DNA of 64,000 nucleotides from Megalobrama amblycephala (lineage: Eukaryota > Chordata > Actinopteri > Cypriniformes > Xenocyprididae). Positions 47,458-58,801 of the stretch are shown here, one piece after another. The translations under genes and the position numbers were made by a program. Under the pieces are notes generated by a model. That model ran no database searches. It saw nothing but the letters and a program-made list of their open reading frames with translations, and was not told the origin of the DNA. Numbering within the stretch: the stretch's first letter is position 1; the number at the start of each line of letters is the position of its first letter. Location: positions 8,950,382-9,014,381 of the forward strand of contig NC_063066.1 of NCBI RefSeq assembly GCF_018812025.1. The letters are read 5' to 3'.

Positions 47458-47878
47458 TGTAACGTGCTCTGGGTCTGTGTTCAATTTTATTATATGGACT
47501 CCATTTCCCACAATTCCCCATCTAGGAACTAATCACACACTCACACCTGTTTCCCATCAGTGACACTATATAAGCTGCACTCAAACACACACACAGTTAA
47601 GTATTGTTTAGTCGTATGTTCGCATTCTGTGTTATCCTGGTTTCCTTGTTCTGCTTTGCCTTGCCTTGCCTGTGTTTTTTGACTCTGGACTGATTTCTTG
47701 TTTTTGATCGTTTGCTGCCTGCCTTGACCATTGCCTGTGTTTTTGGATTACTCTTTTGCCTTGCCTTCCTGTTAATGTATGCTGGTGATCAACCTACTGC
47801 CTGTTTGACTACGCTCTTCTTATGAATAAAGCTGGCACATGGATCCACACCTATGTTGTCACATTCCCGTTCGTTACA
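47458..47878 (+). mobile_element. Solo LTR of an LTR retrotransposon
   Basis: A 421-bp unit begins TGTAACG and ends CGTTACA, the TG..CA form of LTRs. It has a TATA box (TATATAA, 47567-47573) and a polyadenylation signal AATAAA (47825-47830) in the right order. The 5-bp flanks CTTAT and CTAAT match at 4 of 5. No internal gag-pol region or second LTR adjoins it, so it is a product of LTR-LTR recombination. The Gypsy-like family is a guess from general look. Confidence 0.75.
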
Positions 47879-48120
47879 CTAATAGAGGTCATTTATATAG
47901 GTACACAGCAGCAAAAACAGCATAGTTTTAGGGATGGAGAGAGTGTTGGCGCAAGAAGCCTTGACTGAACTAACCAAATACTAAATAGAATTTTTTTTAC
48001 TCTATAAAGTAAAATAAATATAAACTAGATTAAAAAGTTTGAAGACAAACTTGAAAAAGCCTAGCTAGAAAGTTTGAAGTTTGAAAGTTTGAAGTTTGAA
48101 AGTTTTAGTTTAGTAGTTTT

Positions 48121-48185
<65 letters not shown>
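48121..48185. repeat. (GATA)n microsatellite
   Basis: A 65-base perfect tetranucleotide array. Confidence 0.95.
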
Positions 48186-48416
48186 GTATATGAGTTTCAA
48201 TGGATTAGAAATAGTACATAGAATGGCACTTGAGTCTAATTGAGTTTGAGTCTAATGGGCTTCCGTAGTTTAAATTTGAATTTTGACAGTTGGAATTTGA
48301 AAGTCTTGGCTCATTTGAACATTCCGTCAATGAAAGTCAATGGGATTTTTCCGAGCTTTAATAGGCATTTTTAGGAAAACCGTAAGTCGGATCAGTTAGA
48401 AAAGATATAGCACACT

Positions 48417-48820
48417 AAAGGCCAGAACACACCAAGCCGACGCCGACAAACTAGTGGCGACGAAAGCAGACTGCAGGGTTGGCTCACGTCGGTAGCGTCT
48501 GTGTCCAAAGTTGCCCTGACACACCAAACCAACGCTAAACAGCTGACGGCCAAGTAGCACGTCAGTTTTGCGCCTGCGTGAGATGAAATGCCTTTCCGAA
48601 CCAGCAGGCGGCAGTACCTGAACAGCCAATCGGATTGATCAGATGGCCCAACGGACCGACGAGCTCCGACGGCGATTCAACATTTCGAATCGGCCGAAAA
48701 AAAGCCGACGAGGACCAACTTCAGCCAACGGCGCGGAACACACTGAGAAAACTTAGGTCAGCCGACGAACAAAAACTGCCAGACGGCCGACAGTCGGCTT
48801 AGTGTGTTCCTGCTGTCTGA
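48417..48820. mobile_element. CpG-rich TIR MITE, probably hAT
   Basis: AAGGCCAGAACACACCAAGC with CGACGCCGAC at the left is mirrored by GTCGGCTTAGTGTGTTCCTG at the right. The interior is unusually rich in CGAC/GTCGG motifs against the AT-rich host. Inserted into the repeat at 48030-48940. Confidence 0.7.
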
Positions 48821-49172
48821 CCCGAGTTTGGAGTATGTAGAGTTAAAGCTCTAGGAGGAGTTAGAGTTGGAAATTTTAGTCTCAGAAGAAAATAGCATAA
48901 CAGTAAGTTGGCTTTTTCAAGCCAACTTAATTTTTTTTTATAGAATAATAAAACATGAATGTAATAGAATATAATAGAATAGAAATATTTTATAATAAGT
49001 GGCTCCTTTTAAAAAAAAAAGAGATGATTGACTGAATAATCTAAATTGTTAAAGTTAATTGCTTGCAATACTTTCCATTATTACAAAACTAAACTACAGA
49101 AAGAGTCTAAACATACAAAGTGCTACATGAGAAAATAATGGCCTTTACTGTCAATTCACTATTCCTGCTTAA

Positions 49173-49848
49173 AGGTCCCATTCTTCGTGATCCCATGTTT
49201 CAAACTTTAGTTAGTGTGTAATGTTGTTGTTAGAGTATAAATAAAATCTGTAAAATTTTAAAGCTCAAAGTTCAATGCCAAGCGAGATATTTTATTTAAC
49301 AGAAGTCGCCTACATCGAACGGCCAGTTTGGACTACATCCCTCTACTTCCTTCTTTAATGACGTCACTAAAACAGTTTTTTGACAAACCTCCGCCCACAG
49401 GAATACACAAGAGTTGCGTTTGTAGAGTGTGTTTGTCGCCATGTCGTCGAAACGCTGTTATTTTCATCCCGCAGTCCAATCACCGGGTCTGATTCCGGCT
49501 CAAATTGATAGGGTAAAATTAAAGACATGTTTACAATAACACTGAGCGCGTGCATCTCCACGTTATGGTAAGAGGCGTGACTTTTCCGGGCACGGTGCGC
49601 TCAGAGCTGTCGAATCACAACACAGGAACCGCTGGCACAATCAGAACTCGTTACGTATTTCTGAAGGAGGGACTTCATAGAACAAGGAAGTCATCAGCCC
49701 GTTTTTATGACAGTGGAAACAGCGGTATACAGATAAGTAAATTATGTGAAAAATACTGTTTTTTTTTTACACGCGAAACATGAACACATGTTATATTGCA
49801 CACTATAAACACAATCAAAGCTTCAAAAAACCACGAAAAACGGGACCT
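49173..49848. mobile_element. 676-bp TTAA MITE (AGGTCCC ends)
   Basis: TTAA lies at 49169-49172 and 49849-49852. The ends AGGTCCCATTCTTCGTG and CACGAAAAACGGGACCT are inverted. The interior has an ATG-TCGTCGAAACGCTGT start (49441) giving MSSKRCYFHPAVQSPG, with no THAP pattern that I can defend. Confidence 0.85.
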
Positions 49849-49852
49849 TTAA

Positions 49853-51209
49853 GGGAAACACTTTCCTTTAACACCTCAGATCTCTTGGGCAGTGCTTGTC
49901 TTGGAAAGCAATAGATATTTGATGGCATAAGGCACCTAAGAGCTTCACTAACTGCACTGTAGCAAACTCTACTGAAGTGTGTGTCTCTGCTGGACCTGAA
50001 GTCTAAGTCTCTACTGAGTCTCTCTTCAGAGACAAAGTCACTCTCTAAGCTGTTCTTCACACTCTGAGATTTTGGTCTCTTTACCACAGCACAGAGTCTG
50101 AGAAGAGAGAAGACTTTGATGATTACACCAGACTGTTGGATCAGTCTCCACTAGACTCTGCATATTCAATCGAGCACCAAAGACCTCGATGAGCCTGTGT
50201 GCCCCTACGACACCAGCCCATAAATATCCACAAAGCCTGTGAGAGAAAACTAATTATAATTGTTTGAGAAAGATGCAGTGATGGCAAGTATATTTTCACT
50301 CATCAGGCAAACGAGGCACAAAGGGCTTGTTTGCGAGATGGCACAGACGTTTCTAACCATCGTTAAGTTATTAAATTCGCCCTAGGCGGAGAGTAAACAA
50401 CTTCAGATGGCTTTCAAGCCCGGTCCAGCTCTCCGTCAGCCAGGCCTTTATTGGGTTATGGTGAAACTTCGACAAAGAGCTAAATGACTCCGGAGAGAGA
50501 GCGGAGCGGGTAGCATTAGAGAGGAGTATGCCGGGAAAAAGCAGTACGTGGAAAAAAAGATTGAAACTAAGACCAGACGCCTAAAGCACTTAAGATCGAG
50601 CAGCACTAACAAGGTTGGGATGACAATTGGACATGCAGTGTCGACCGAAATAACCTTTGATTACTTGCTGTCGCAGTGGATGAATTGGCGCATTGAGGTA
50701 TAGCAGAACTGAATTGTAGGAGATTTGTGTTTTTAAATTTCTGCTTGGGACCAAACAAACCACAGGCTGGCACAATGTCTACATCAACCAGACATCTAAT
50801 TGAGGGATAATGAAGGATGATGTAATGCTTGACTAAATATGACTTGCTTAACCATAAGCCTGAACTTGAAATGAGCATACAGTCTGAGCTAAATGTGGTC
50901 TTAATGGATTCTCTACTGTGAAGTCTAAAGTACTTTTACTCCTCTAAAGATCTGATTGGGTTTAAACTATAGAGCTAGTAACATCTGCTTTGTCTAGAGC
51001 ATCGCAAAAGTGTGTGTGAGTAGCTATCGTTCCCCAAACCACACATAAATGAGCTGTAATTGATTGCTTAACATGTAAGACCAGGCATGTACCGTCACTT
51101 CATCTCTATAATGTTTCTGTTAAATGTAAGGTACAAGAAGAATAAAAAATAGAGCAGAAAAAATGTATAGTGCCAAATAATCAACAATGATGCACAAAAA
51201 AAAAATCAA
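49853..51209. other. Intronic DNA, apparently unique
   Basis: 50280-50560 is more complex and GC-richer than its flanks. No exon or element ends. Confidence 0.4.
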
Positions 51210-51361
51210 ATCAACCTCAAACTTTTGAATGGTAAAGAGGTCTCTTATGTTCACCAAGGCTGCATTTATAAAGCTGCATTATAAATGTCAATTTAAATCA
51301 TCCTTGCGGAATATAAGTATTAATTTCTTTCTAAATAAACCCAGACTTTTGAACGGTAGAG
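51210..51361. repeat. CACTACC-type TIR element, short decayed copy
   Basis: AACTTTTGAATGGTAAAGAG at one side and AGACTTTTGAACGGTAGAG at the other, with CACCAAGGCTGCATTTATAA inside. The left CACTACC end itself is gone. Confidence 0.55.
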
Positions 51362-52620
51362 TACAGAGTGATATATAATATGGGAAAGGCAATGAAATAT
51401 TCAGCTGAACTACAGCTGCTCAACTATCTTTGGTTAATATTGTATTTTTATTTAACACACATTTTCTCTCTAATTTGCAGACCCCCTGCAGTACTGCCAT
51501 GGACCCCCTGTTGAAGACCACAGATCCAAATGTTTTTGAGGCTGATATTTCAAGCAGTAAACAGAAATTTGCAATGTGTTTTCCATATCTCTCTTTTATT
51601 AGCCATGTCCTAAAGCAATATACACAGAATGCAAAAAAAAAAAAATGTTAAGCTCATTTTCTCTTCTATGTTCTTTGTAGATTTATGATAAGCTATTATT
51701 GGTTTGAGAAGTCACTACAAATAAAGTTGACTTTTATCTTATATTGGGAACAATTTGTTATGCAGCAGACACACTCACCCAGAACTCATTCTGGCTCTGT
51801 GCTCACACACATCAATACCTAAAGCATGTCTTTCAAGGGTGGATCTGAGGATGAGAAAATGGATAAATTAAGCATGACTCTCTTTTTATATTACAGTCTT
51901 TGAAATGGGGATTACCTGTTAATTTGTTTCCGAATAAAAAAGAGCCTGTGTCATTTACATGCTGTGTACCTTCCCAAAGTGGCTAAAAGCAGCTCCGTGT
52001 GGCACTGCAGATCTCGCTTTATCCCGCTAACAGGAATTAAAATTGTCTGTCAATCTGAATGACATGTGAAACCAAACCACCTGACTCGAGTTTTCACCAG
52101 GGTTTGGCATTCATCTTTAGCTCTAAATGATTCCCTCCAGCGTTCCATTAATCACCAGATCAGTTCAACAGCTGGCAGAAATATTGTGTATCCAGCGAAC
52201 GTGATCTAGATAATCTTTCTTACTTAACTTCAGATAATGAACAATCATTCAGTGTCACTCATAATGTTAAATTTGACATGAAACGGAAGTTGTGACAGTA
52301 TTTTCATGCCTATATTGTGACATATCTGAGTGGAACGGCTTCTTGAACAAGAAAAAATGTAGGGCAGGACTTGATATTGTCCGATGGGAATTAATTGGAT
52401 CTAGGCATGTTATCCAAGCATTAATGGCAAGGAAAGCCCCTTATACTTGGGAGCAGCGACGTACGAGGTGTTTCTGGGTGTTTCTCCCTCCTATCTGCTT
52501 CAAGGTCTTAATTAATTTGTGGCATTTCTTTGTTGTTTAGAATCCAGTATTTATTTTGTCTTTAATGAGTTTAATAAAGAACTCAGTCTTGTCTTTGTGT
52601 CCAAACATACTGTGCCATCT
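51362..52620. other. Intronic DNA, apparently unique
   Basis: 51950-52260 is of high complexity without repeats and may be conserved non-coding sequence. The 73- and 82-codon frames here have no domain. Confidence 0.4.
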
Positions 52621-52624
52621 TTAA

Positions 52625-53578
52625 AGGTGCCATCGAATTGAAAATTGAATTTACCTCGGCATAGTTGAATAACAAGAGTTCAGTACATGGAAATGACATA
52701 CAGTGAGTCTCAAACTCCATTGTTTCCTCCTTCTTATATAAATCTCATTTGTTTAAAAGACCTCCAAAGAACAGGCGAATCTCAACATAACATCGACTGT
52801 TACGTAACAGTCAGGATCATTAATATGTACGCCCCCAATATTTGCATATGCCAGCCCATGATCGAGGCATTACACAAGGGCAGCCAGTATTAACGTCTGG
52901 ATCTGTGCACAGCTGAATCATCAAACTAGGTAAGCAAGCAAGGACAACAGCGAAAAATGGCAGATGGAGCAATAATAACTGACATGATCCATGATATCTT
53001 GATATTTTTAGTGATATTTGTAAATTGTCTTTCTAAATGTTTCGTTAGCATGTTGCTAATGTACTGTTAAATGTGGTTAAAGTTACCATCGTTTCTTACT
53101 GTATTCATGGAGACAAGAGCCGTCGCTATTTTCATTTTTAAACACTTGCAGTCTGTAGGTATAAAAGTGAATTCATAAACACAACTTGACATTCTTTATA
53201 AATCATTAGCCGTTAGCCACGAAGCACTATCAAACTCATTCAGAATCAAATGTAAACATCCAAATAAACACTGTACTTACGCGATTAGACATGCTGCATG
53301 ACGATCACTTTGTAAAGATCCATTTTGAGGGTTATATTAGCTGTGTGAACTGTGTTTATGCTGTGATAGAGTCGAGAGCTCGGGAGGGGGCGGAGAGCGC
53401 ATGATTTAAAGGGGCCGCAGCCTGAATCGCCGCATTTCTAATTATGCCTCAAAATAGGCAGTTTAAAAAATTAATTAAAAAAGATCTATGGGGTATTTTG
53501 AGCTGCAACTTCACAGACACATTCAGGGGACACCTTAGACTTATATTACATCTTGTAAAAAAACGTTCGATGGCACCT
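52625..53578 (-). mobile_element. 950-bp TTAA MITE, copy 4 (inverted)
   Basis: TTAA lies at 52621-52624 and 53579-53582. The ends AGGTGCCATCGAATTG and TTCGATGGCACCT are inverted. The 22-codon frame lies on the minus strand at 52655-52720 (MEFETHCMSFPCTELLLFNY plus two codons), followed by GTAAAT. Clearly the closest relative of copy 3 at 23483. Confidence 0.88.
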
Positions 53579-53582
53579 TTAA

Positions 53583-55074
53583 AGAATGATCAACTTTTAC
53601 ATACGCCAGGTGATCTGTAAATGCGAAAAAACAGTTTCTATTGTAGTTTTACAAAATATTCCTTTTTCTAATTGCCTAAAAACCACCTCATGTGAGCATA
53701 AACAGTTTTTTTTGCGATATATGGGAGTTTTTGCGAAATTTATGTGTTTCTGTTGGGCGTATTTTCAATTCGCAACTTCAATTTGCGCAATTTGAAGAGT
53801 AATGGAAACGCAGCTACTGTGGTTCACTGCATCATCTGATGAAGGAAGGTGTCTATGGAATGGAAAGGATGTATCAATCTGTTTTTTATTTGTTTTTACT
53901 TTAAAAACATTGGATAAATTAATGTCTTCTACCGCTTTAGCATTTAAAAATGGAGACACCTGTATTCTGCAACACCTGCGTTCTGTTCCAGTGCACTTTG
54001 TTCTATTTGAACACAAGAAACGTCCTGTGTTAAACAAGCCTTAAATCACCTCATGATAGAGGACATGAGAGGCATCCTGTATATCAAGTATCCCCTGAAG
54101 TTCCCAGGTTAACAAATTCATATAATCATATAAGGATGATATCAAATTGTATTATGCTATACTACGCTACCATCCTTATATTGTGTCCACCCCATTTTTC
54201 AGATCGTTTTTACACCCCTGGTTTGTAGGACAGGCTGAATCACAAAGTGAAGTCTTCACATGCCACGTTTCTCTTTTATCACCCATAGGCTGATTCCGTA
54301 TAAGATTTTAGAGGCGTTTAACCGAGCCATTGACATGAATCAAAAGAGACACACTGTGACTAACTGCAATGTGAGACCAATCAGGGGACCCGAAAAACTG
54401 GCGCGCAGAGCTCATCACTGGATGCCCTGAAAAAGTCCCTCTGACAGAGCCTCTTAACTTTTATGATTGTTTGGCAAAGTTGACTTCAAAGAGCCGATTC
54501 TTTGGCGCTGCTTGCGGTGTGTGAGAAAGCCAGGCTAGCGTGGGGAGGGGCAGCAGGGGCTGATGGGAGTCGAGTGAAGGGAAGGGATGGAGGATGCTGG
54601 AGTGGAGAGCAGAGCCCTTTGATCTGTGTCAGCCTCGAAAAGTACAAAAGAATCAAAAGCAATGGGGAGAGCAGCACAGAAGATTGCAAACAAGGCCCGC
54701 TCGCAATTCCCTGCGGGAGCGTGCAGGGGAAAAACACGACGAGACAAGAGCACATTTCAGAAATTCTGTGGGCTGTTTGGGAATTTCTCTCAGGCCTAAT
54801 GCTGAAGCAATTAGCATTGAACCACCTCCCTGAACAGACAGGATCTAACCAAATCCACCATGCTAACATGGTTAGTGCAACGCAATTAGTGGGGGAGACC
54901 CACTCACGCCAAATTACATGATTCATTAAACTGGCCAATCAGGAAGATTCATTTATCAATCAACACATATGCCACTATCCATTTATATCCTCCAGTCAGT
55001 GTTGCAGAAGTGACTTTGAAATTAAAGAGAGGTTGGCAGGTACTTTTACACTCAAACGGAAGCCGTCTAATCTA
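53583..55074. other. Intronic DNA with a candidate conserved block
   Basis: 54300-54960 is GC-richer, complex and free of element ends. Its right part is dense in homeodomain-type cores (GCAATTAGCATTG, GCAATTAGTGG, ATTCATTAAACTGG). Long frames on both strands (139 and 150 codons) reflect composition, not a gene. 53600-53820 has repeated TTGCG motifs of unknown origin. Confidence 0.4.
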
Positions 55075-55609
55075 CACTAGCTTTTAAAAGTTTGGGGTCA
55101 GAAAGATTTTTTAATATTTTTGAAAAAAGTCTCTTATGCTCACAAAGGCTGCATTTATTTGATTAAAAATACAGTAAAAACTGTATTATTGTAAAACATA
55201 TTTACAACTTAAAATAACAGTTTTCTATTTTAATATATTTTAAAATGTAATTTATTCCTGTGATCAAAGCTGAATTTTCAGCATCATTACTCCAGTCTTC
55301 AGTGTCACATGATCCTTCAGAAATTATTCTAATATGCTGGTTTGATTCTCAAGAAACATTTCTAATCAGTATCAATGTTGAAAACACTTGTGCTGTTTTT
55401 GTGGAAACTGTAATACATTTTTTTCGGGATTCTTTGATGAATAGAAAGTTCAAAAGAACAGCACTGATTTGAAATCTTTTATAACATTATACATGTCTTT
55501 ACTGTCACTTTTGATTAATTTAATTCATCCTTCCTGAATAAAAGCATGAATTTCTTTAAAAAAAACATTTTTTTTAAATCCAAAAGACCCCAAACTTTAA
55601 ATGGTAGTG
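55075..55609. mobile_element. CACTACC-type TIR element, fullest copy
   Basis: The left CACTAGCTTTTAAAAGTTTG-GGGTC mirrors the right GACCC-CAAACTTTAAATGGTAGTG. TA adjoins the left end; the right TA has mutated. It is the longest member here (535 bp) of a family with pieces at 2140, 6350, 14741, 26817, 32020 and 51210. Non-coding; the TA target suggests Tc1/mariner-type mobilisation. Confidence 0.8.
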
Positions 55610-55692
55610 AATATAATAGGAGTCAAAAATATAGTGAAAAATAACTAGATTTAATGGTTATATCACAGTTTATATCAGAGCTTGCTGTAGAC

Positions 55693-56268
55693 TAGCCTGG
55701 TAATACCAGACTCTGCTACTTCACTTTGCTTCGTAGACAGAGTCTGGAATGGCATAATAGAGAAGTGTTTTCTCTCTCACTAGGGGACGCTTGTCTGAAG
55801 TTTAAAATCATTGGTTACCCGTAAGCCAATCAGATACGTTTAGTTATGACGTATGTTATCCGCCTGTACAGCCGCATCGAAGCACAGACATCATGCATCG
55901 AACTCAAATCTATGATTGAACTTCCACTGTAAACCTGTTGTAAACACATGATGATGTGAGCGAAATACCGGAGTGAACATGGCTGTAAACGACTTTTGCA
56001 GATTATGCGAAGTTAATGCATCCCGAAGTTTGCATCCCGTGTCTCGTTTCCCATTTCCGCGGCCGTTTCGGTTTTCGATTTCTCTAACCTACAATGTAAA
56101 ACTCGGCGCTTAGCATCTACGTCACGGCTCTCAGCCCGCCCTCTGTTCGTTGATTGGCCCGGCTGTTTCCAGACCGGTGGCAAACACAAAGCTCTGACGC
56201 TGTATCAGACTGAGTACAGAAGCGAAATGAAATTGAGCGGAAGTAGGAAGTCTGACGTAGTCAGGCTA
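55693..56268. mobile_element. hAT-like MITE with 8-9-bp target duplication
   Basis: TAGCCTGGTAATACCAGACT at the left mirrors AGTCTGACGTAGTCAGGCTA at the right. The flanks are a perfect direct repeat, GCTGTAGAC (55684-55692 and 56269-56277). If the first G is part of the end, the duplication is the 8 bp expected of hAT. Non-coding. Confidence 0.85.
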
Positions 56269-56404
56269 GCTGTAGACTGTCACACCACTAAAATGTCATT
56301 AGTTTATATATTATGCACAATGAAAGACTTTCATTAAGATTTTGCTTAAGATGTAGACAAAAATGCAAATTATAAAAGATTTCTATATAATAGAAAATAG
56401 TCCT

Positions 56405-57255
56405 GAGGCCTGTTGTATGAAGCCGGTTTCAATCCCAACCCAGGTAAGTTTCAGATTAGTCTGGGCAAACTGTGTTTTCTGGCTCAAAAAGGTTTTCTGG
56501 TTTATAGCTGTGTTCATTCCCATGGTAACTTACGCTACACAATTAACCTGCTCTGGAGCAGGTTTTATTCTGGGTTAAAGATCACAAACCAAAACTGGAC
56601 CAATCAGCTGTGAGCAAGGTGTCATATCTGATGCTATAAAGCCACAGCCACATCTCTCGCTCCAAAGCCGTTTATAGTGAAAAGAAATTTAGAGACAAAA
56701 TTGTCCCGCCTCTTTCGGCTAGTTATTTGGTATATCTAATTATGAATATAATATAATATAATATAATATATATATAATATAATATAATATAATATAATAT
56801 AATATATATATAATATAATATAATATAATATAATATAATATAATATAATATAATATAATATAATATAATATAATCCATTGATAAAGCCAGATATTTTCAT
56901 TCAGCTGCCTTCTCAAACTCTCGCTGCAGCAGCGTTTATTCCTGCCTTGTAAATGTGTTTAAATTCATGATATTTTTCATAACAATCTCATTTTCAACAA
57001 AGAAGTGAACTGTGCCATCTCTATTGTGAGAAGTGAATCAAACTGACACTCTCCATGTACTGTGTGATTGGCTGTTCGCTGCACATGACACTCTTTCGGG
57101 TGCAGGCGCTTCAGAGTTAATCGCAAACCCTGAGTTGACAGAGTTGTGAGCCTGCTGAACCGGAACTAAACCAGGTTGGATTTGTATGTTTTTTTCAACT
57201 CTAAACTTACTCTGAAACTTAGAGTTGGTTCAACTAACCTCATGCAACAGGCCTC
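56405..57255. mobile_element. TIR MITE (GAGGCCTGTTG ends) with a microsatellite
   Basis: GAGGCCTGTTGTATGA at the left mirrors TCATGCAACAGGCCTC at the right; the sub-terminal AACC/GGTT motifs pair as well. A (TATAA)n array has expanded inside. No transposase. Confidence 0.75.
56745..56874. repeat. (ATAAT)n microsatellite
   Basis: A 130-base pentanucleotide array with two short TATATA interruptions. Confidence 0.9.
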
Positions 57256-57799
57256 TGGTCTGCTTAGTATCACATGCACACAACAGTCGATCAGGTGCCT
57301 TTGCAATGAGCCTCCAATGGATTTCTGCAAGTGTCCGAATTGCCCCTTTGATGCCTTTTTAACAAGGAACCAAAATATGTGAACTGATGATGCAATCAAC
57401 AAACAATTCAGTTTTATACCTAAATGTCCTCTTATTATAAAACCAGTCACATCTGACTCCACAAAAGCACATTTTTTCATTTCTTAATTTCTTTATTATT
57501 GCCGATTTGACATAAAAGACCAACCTCCCTCGCACTTAACTCAAGGTCTCACTAGCGCATCTGGAACTGCAAATCTTAAGGTGCAGTCGCATTTACCACT
57601 GTTCGACAAAATTTTGTGAGTGAAATCCAGTAATTTCAATAGTAATACATACAATCAGGAATTTCGCATGAGGGCAGTGAAAGATTTCCCCATGCACATT
57701 TTGCAAAGGGTTAAAGTTAATCGTACAGATTCGTTAGGTAGACCAACAGAAAGCTGCTTGGTTTGACAGTAACTTGTACGTGAGAAGTGCTTCATAAAT
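57256..57799. other. Intronic DNA, nothing recognised
   Basis: No repeat ends or exon seen between the MITE and the duplicated block. Confidence 0.45.
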
Positions 57800-58468
57800 C
57801 ACTACACTATTGACAACAGTACTTTGGAGTACTGTCATAACTATTGTGGAGCGTCAGACTAAAAGGGACGGGGTAAAAATAAAACAGAATAAACATTCAT
57901 AGTCTAGCACACTTTCTCATAGAGGAACATGTTCTCCAGTGAACAGCAGCAGATATAACTTGTGATGCACTGTAAAAAGTACTCAATAAAATTGACTCAA
58001 TATCGACTATTAATACTATTAATTAAATTCAATATATAGGAATTGAGTTAGAATTAATCAAATGAATTCCTTTAAAGTCAACCATTTAACATTATGTGTA
58101 AAATTAGCAGCATTACAAAAACCACAAATTGACATAAAAAGCAAATAGTCAAACTGCCCAACTAAATGAAACACTGATAACCATAATGGTGACCAAACAT
58201 TTTCAATAAAATCAACATCAACATCTAAACCTCTGTTAATTCATGTATTTCTCTTTCCTTCAGTGATTCTGCTTGTTATCATCAGGTGTCTTCAATGCTG
58301 TCTGTTATTCAGATATTTTTGTTTAAATTTTACTTAAATTTTACTCGTTTTAAATGGTTGACATTTAAGGAATTAATTTGATTCATTCCAACTCAATTCT
58401 ATTTGTTGAATTTAATTAATGATATTGCTTGTAATCTGTTGCTAACTACACTACACTATTGACAACAG
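57800..58468. repeat. Duplicated ~620-bp block flanked by 20-bp direct repeats
   Basis: 57821-58441 is about 98-99% identical, by eye, to 60289-60910 in the same orientation. The block is bounded by the 20-mer CACTACACTATTGACAACAG at 57800-57819 and again at 58449-58468; the other copy lacks these. It includes a long-armed palindromic repeat that begins like the CACTG MITEs (57968, CACTGTAAAAAGTACTC). The direct repeats suggest this copy was inserted at a staggered break. No poly-A tail is seen. Confidence 0.85.
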
Positions 58469-58639
58469 ACAATGGCCTTTTTTGCCCGAGAAATTTCGCT
58501 AATGTTACCACACCTTTACACATGCTTCACAACTCACTGCGACAATCTATGCAAAACTTACTTTGCAAACGGAAATTCCATGAAGTTTCGTGAATCAGTC
58601 CCAGTGTTTATTATTCATTGTGTTGCTGCAGAAACTAAC

Positions 58640-58801
58640 CTTGAAAGAGAGCAGCATTCTGAATGATGAGAACTTTAAGCTGAGCGCTGGTGGCCTGAAG
58701 ACTTGACTCCATATTCTGTTTGGCAATGAGCAGGTAACGCTCCTCCATTTTGCGAGAGCAGCAGGTCAGGCCTTTCGGCTGGCACACCTGCAGATCTGAG
58801 C
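58640..58801 (-). CDS. gpc3: Glypican exon 2 (glypican-3-like)
   Basis: A 162-nt internal exon on the minus strand. Its acceptor is a pyrimidine tract ending in CTTCAG and its donor is CAAG|GTTAGT. The exon starts with the last two bases of a split Gly codon and ends on the first base of the next codon, so the phase is kept. It encodes [20 protein letters not shown], then [13 protein letters not shown], and ends [10 protein letters not shown]. The QVC and TCC cysteines and the KMEE-Y block are typical of the glypican N-terminal domain. Of the family members I know, glypican-3 fits best ([19 protein letters not shown]); glypican-5 is less close. Glypicans are GPI-anchored heparan sulfate proteoglycans that modulate Wnt, Hedgehog and BMP signalling. 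The signal peptide (exon 1) and larger core exons lie outside the window. Confidence 0.9.

Larger units (their letters stand above)
48030..48940. repeat. Unclassified interspersed repeat hosting a GATA array and a hAT MITE
   Basis: Starts with AAAGTTTGAAG repeats and ends with the hairpin AGTTGGCTTTTTCAAGCC-AACTT (about 48901-48928). The phrase GTCAATGAAAGTCAATGGGA is typical of a teleost repeat. A terminal hairpin is reminiscent of a Helitron 3' end, but a CTRR terminus is not convincing. Confidence 0.45.

Noticed and set aside
48901..48928. Helitron 3' end (terminal hairpin)
   Set aside because: The hairpin is real, but no CTRR terminus or TC 5' end could be placed, so the class was left open.
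52687..52893. Recurring 65-68 aa frame beginning MEMTYSESQTPLFPP, also near 11422, 14296 and 23600
   Set aside because: It is antisense to the 22-codon exon-like frame of the 950-bp MITE. Its recurrence reflects copies of the element, not a gene.
54486..54938. Long frames of 139 (+) and 150 (-) codons overlapping each other
   Set aside because: No domain, no splice context, and both strands are equally open. GC composition explains them.
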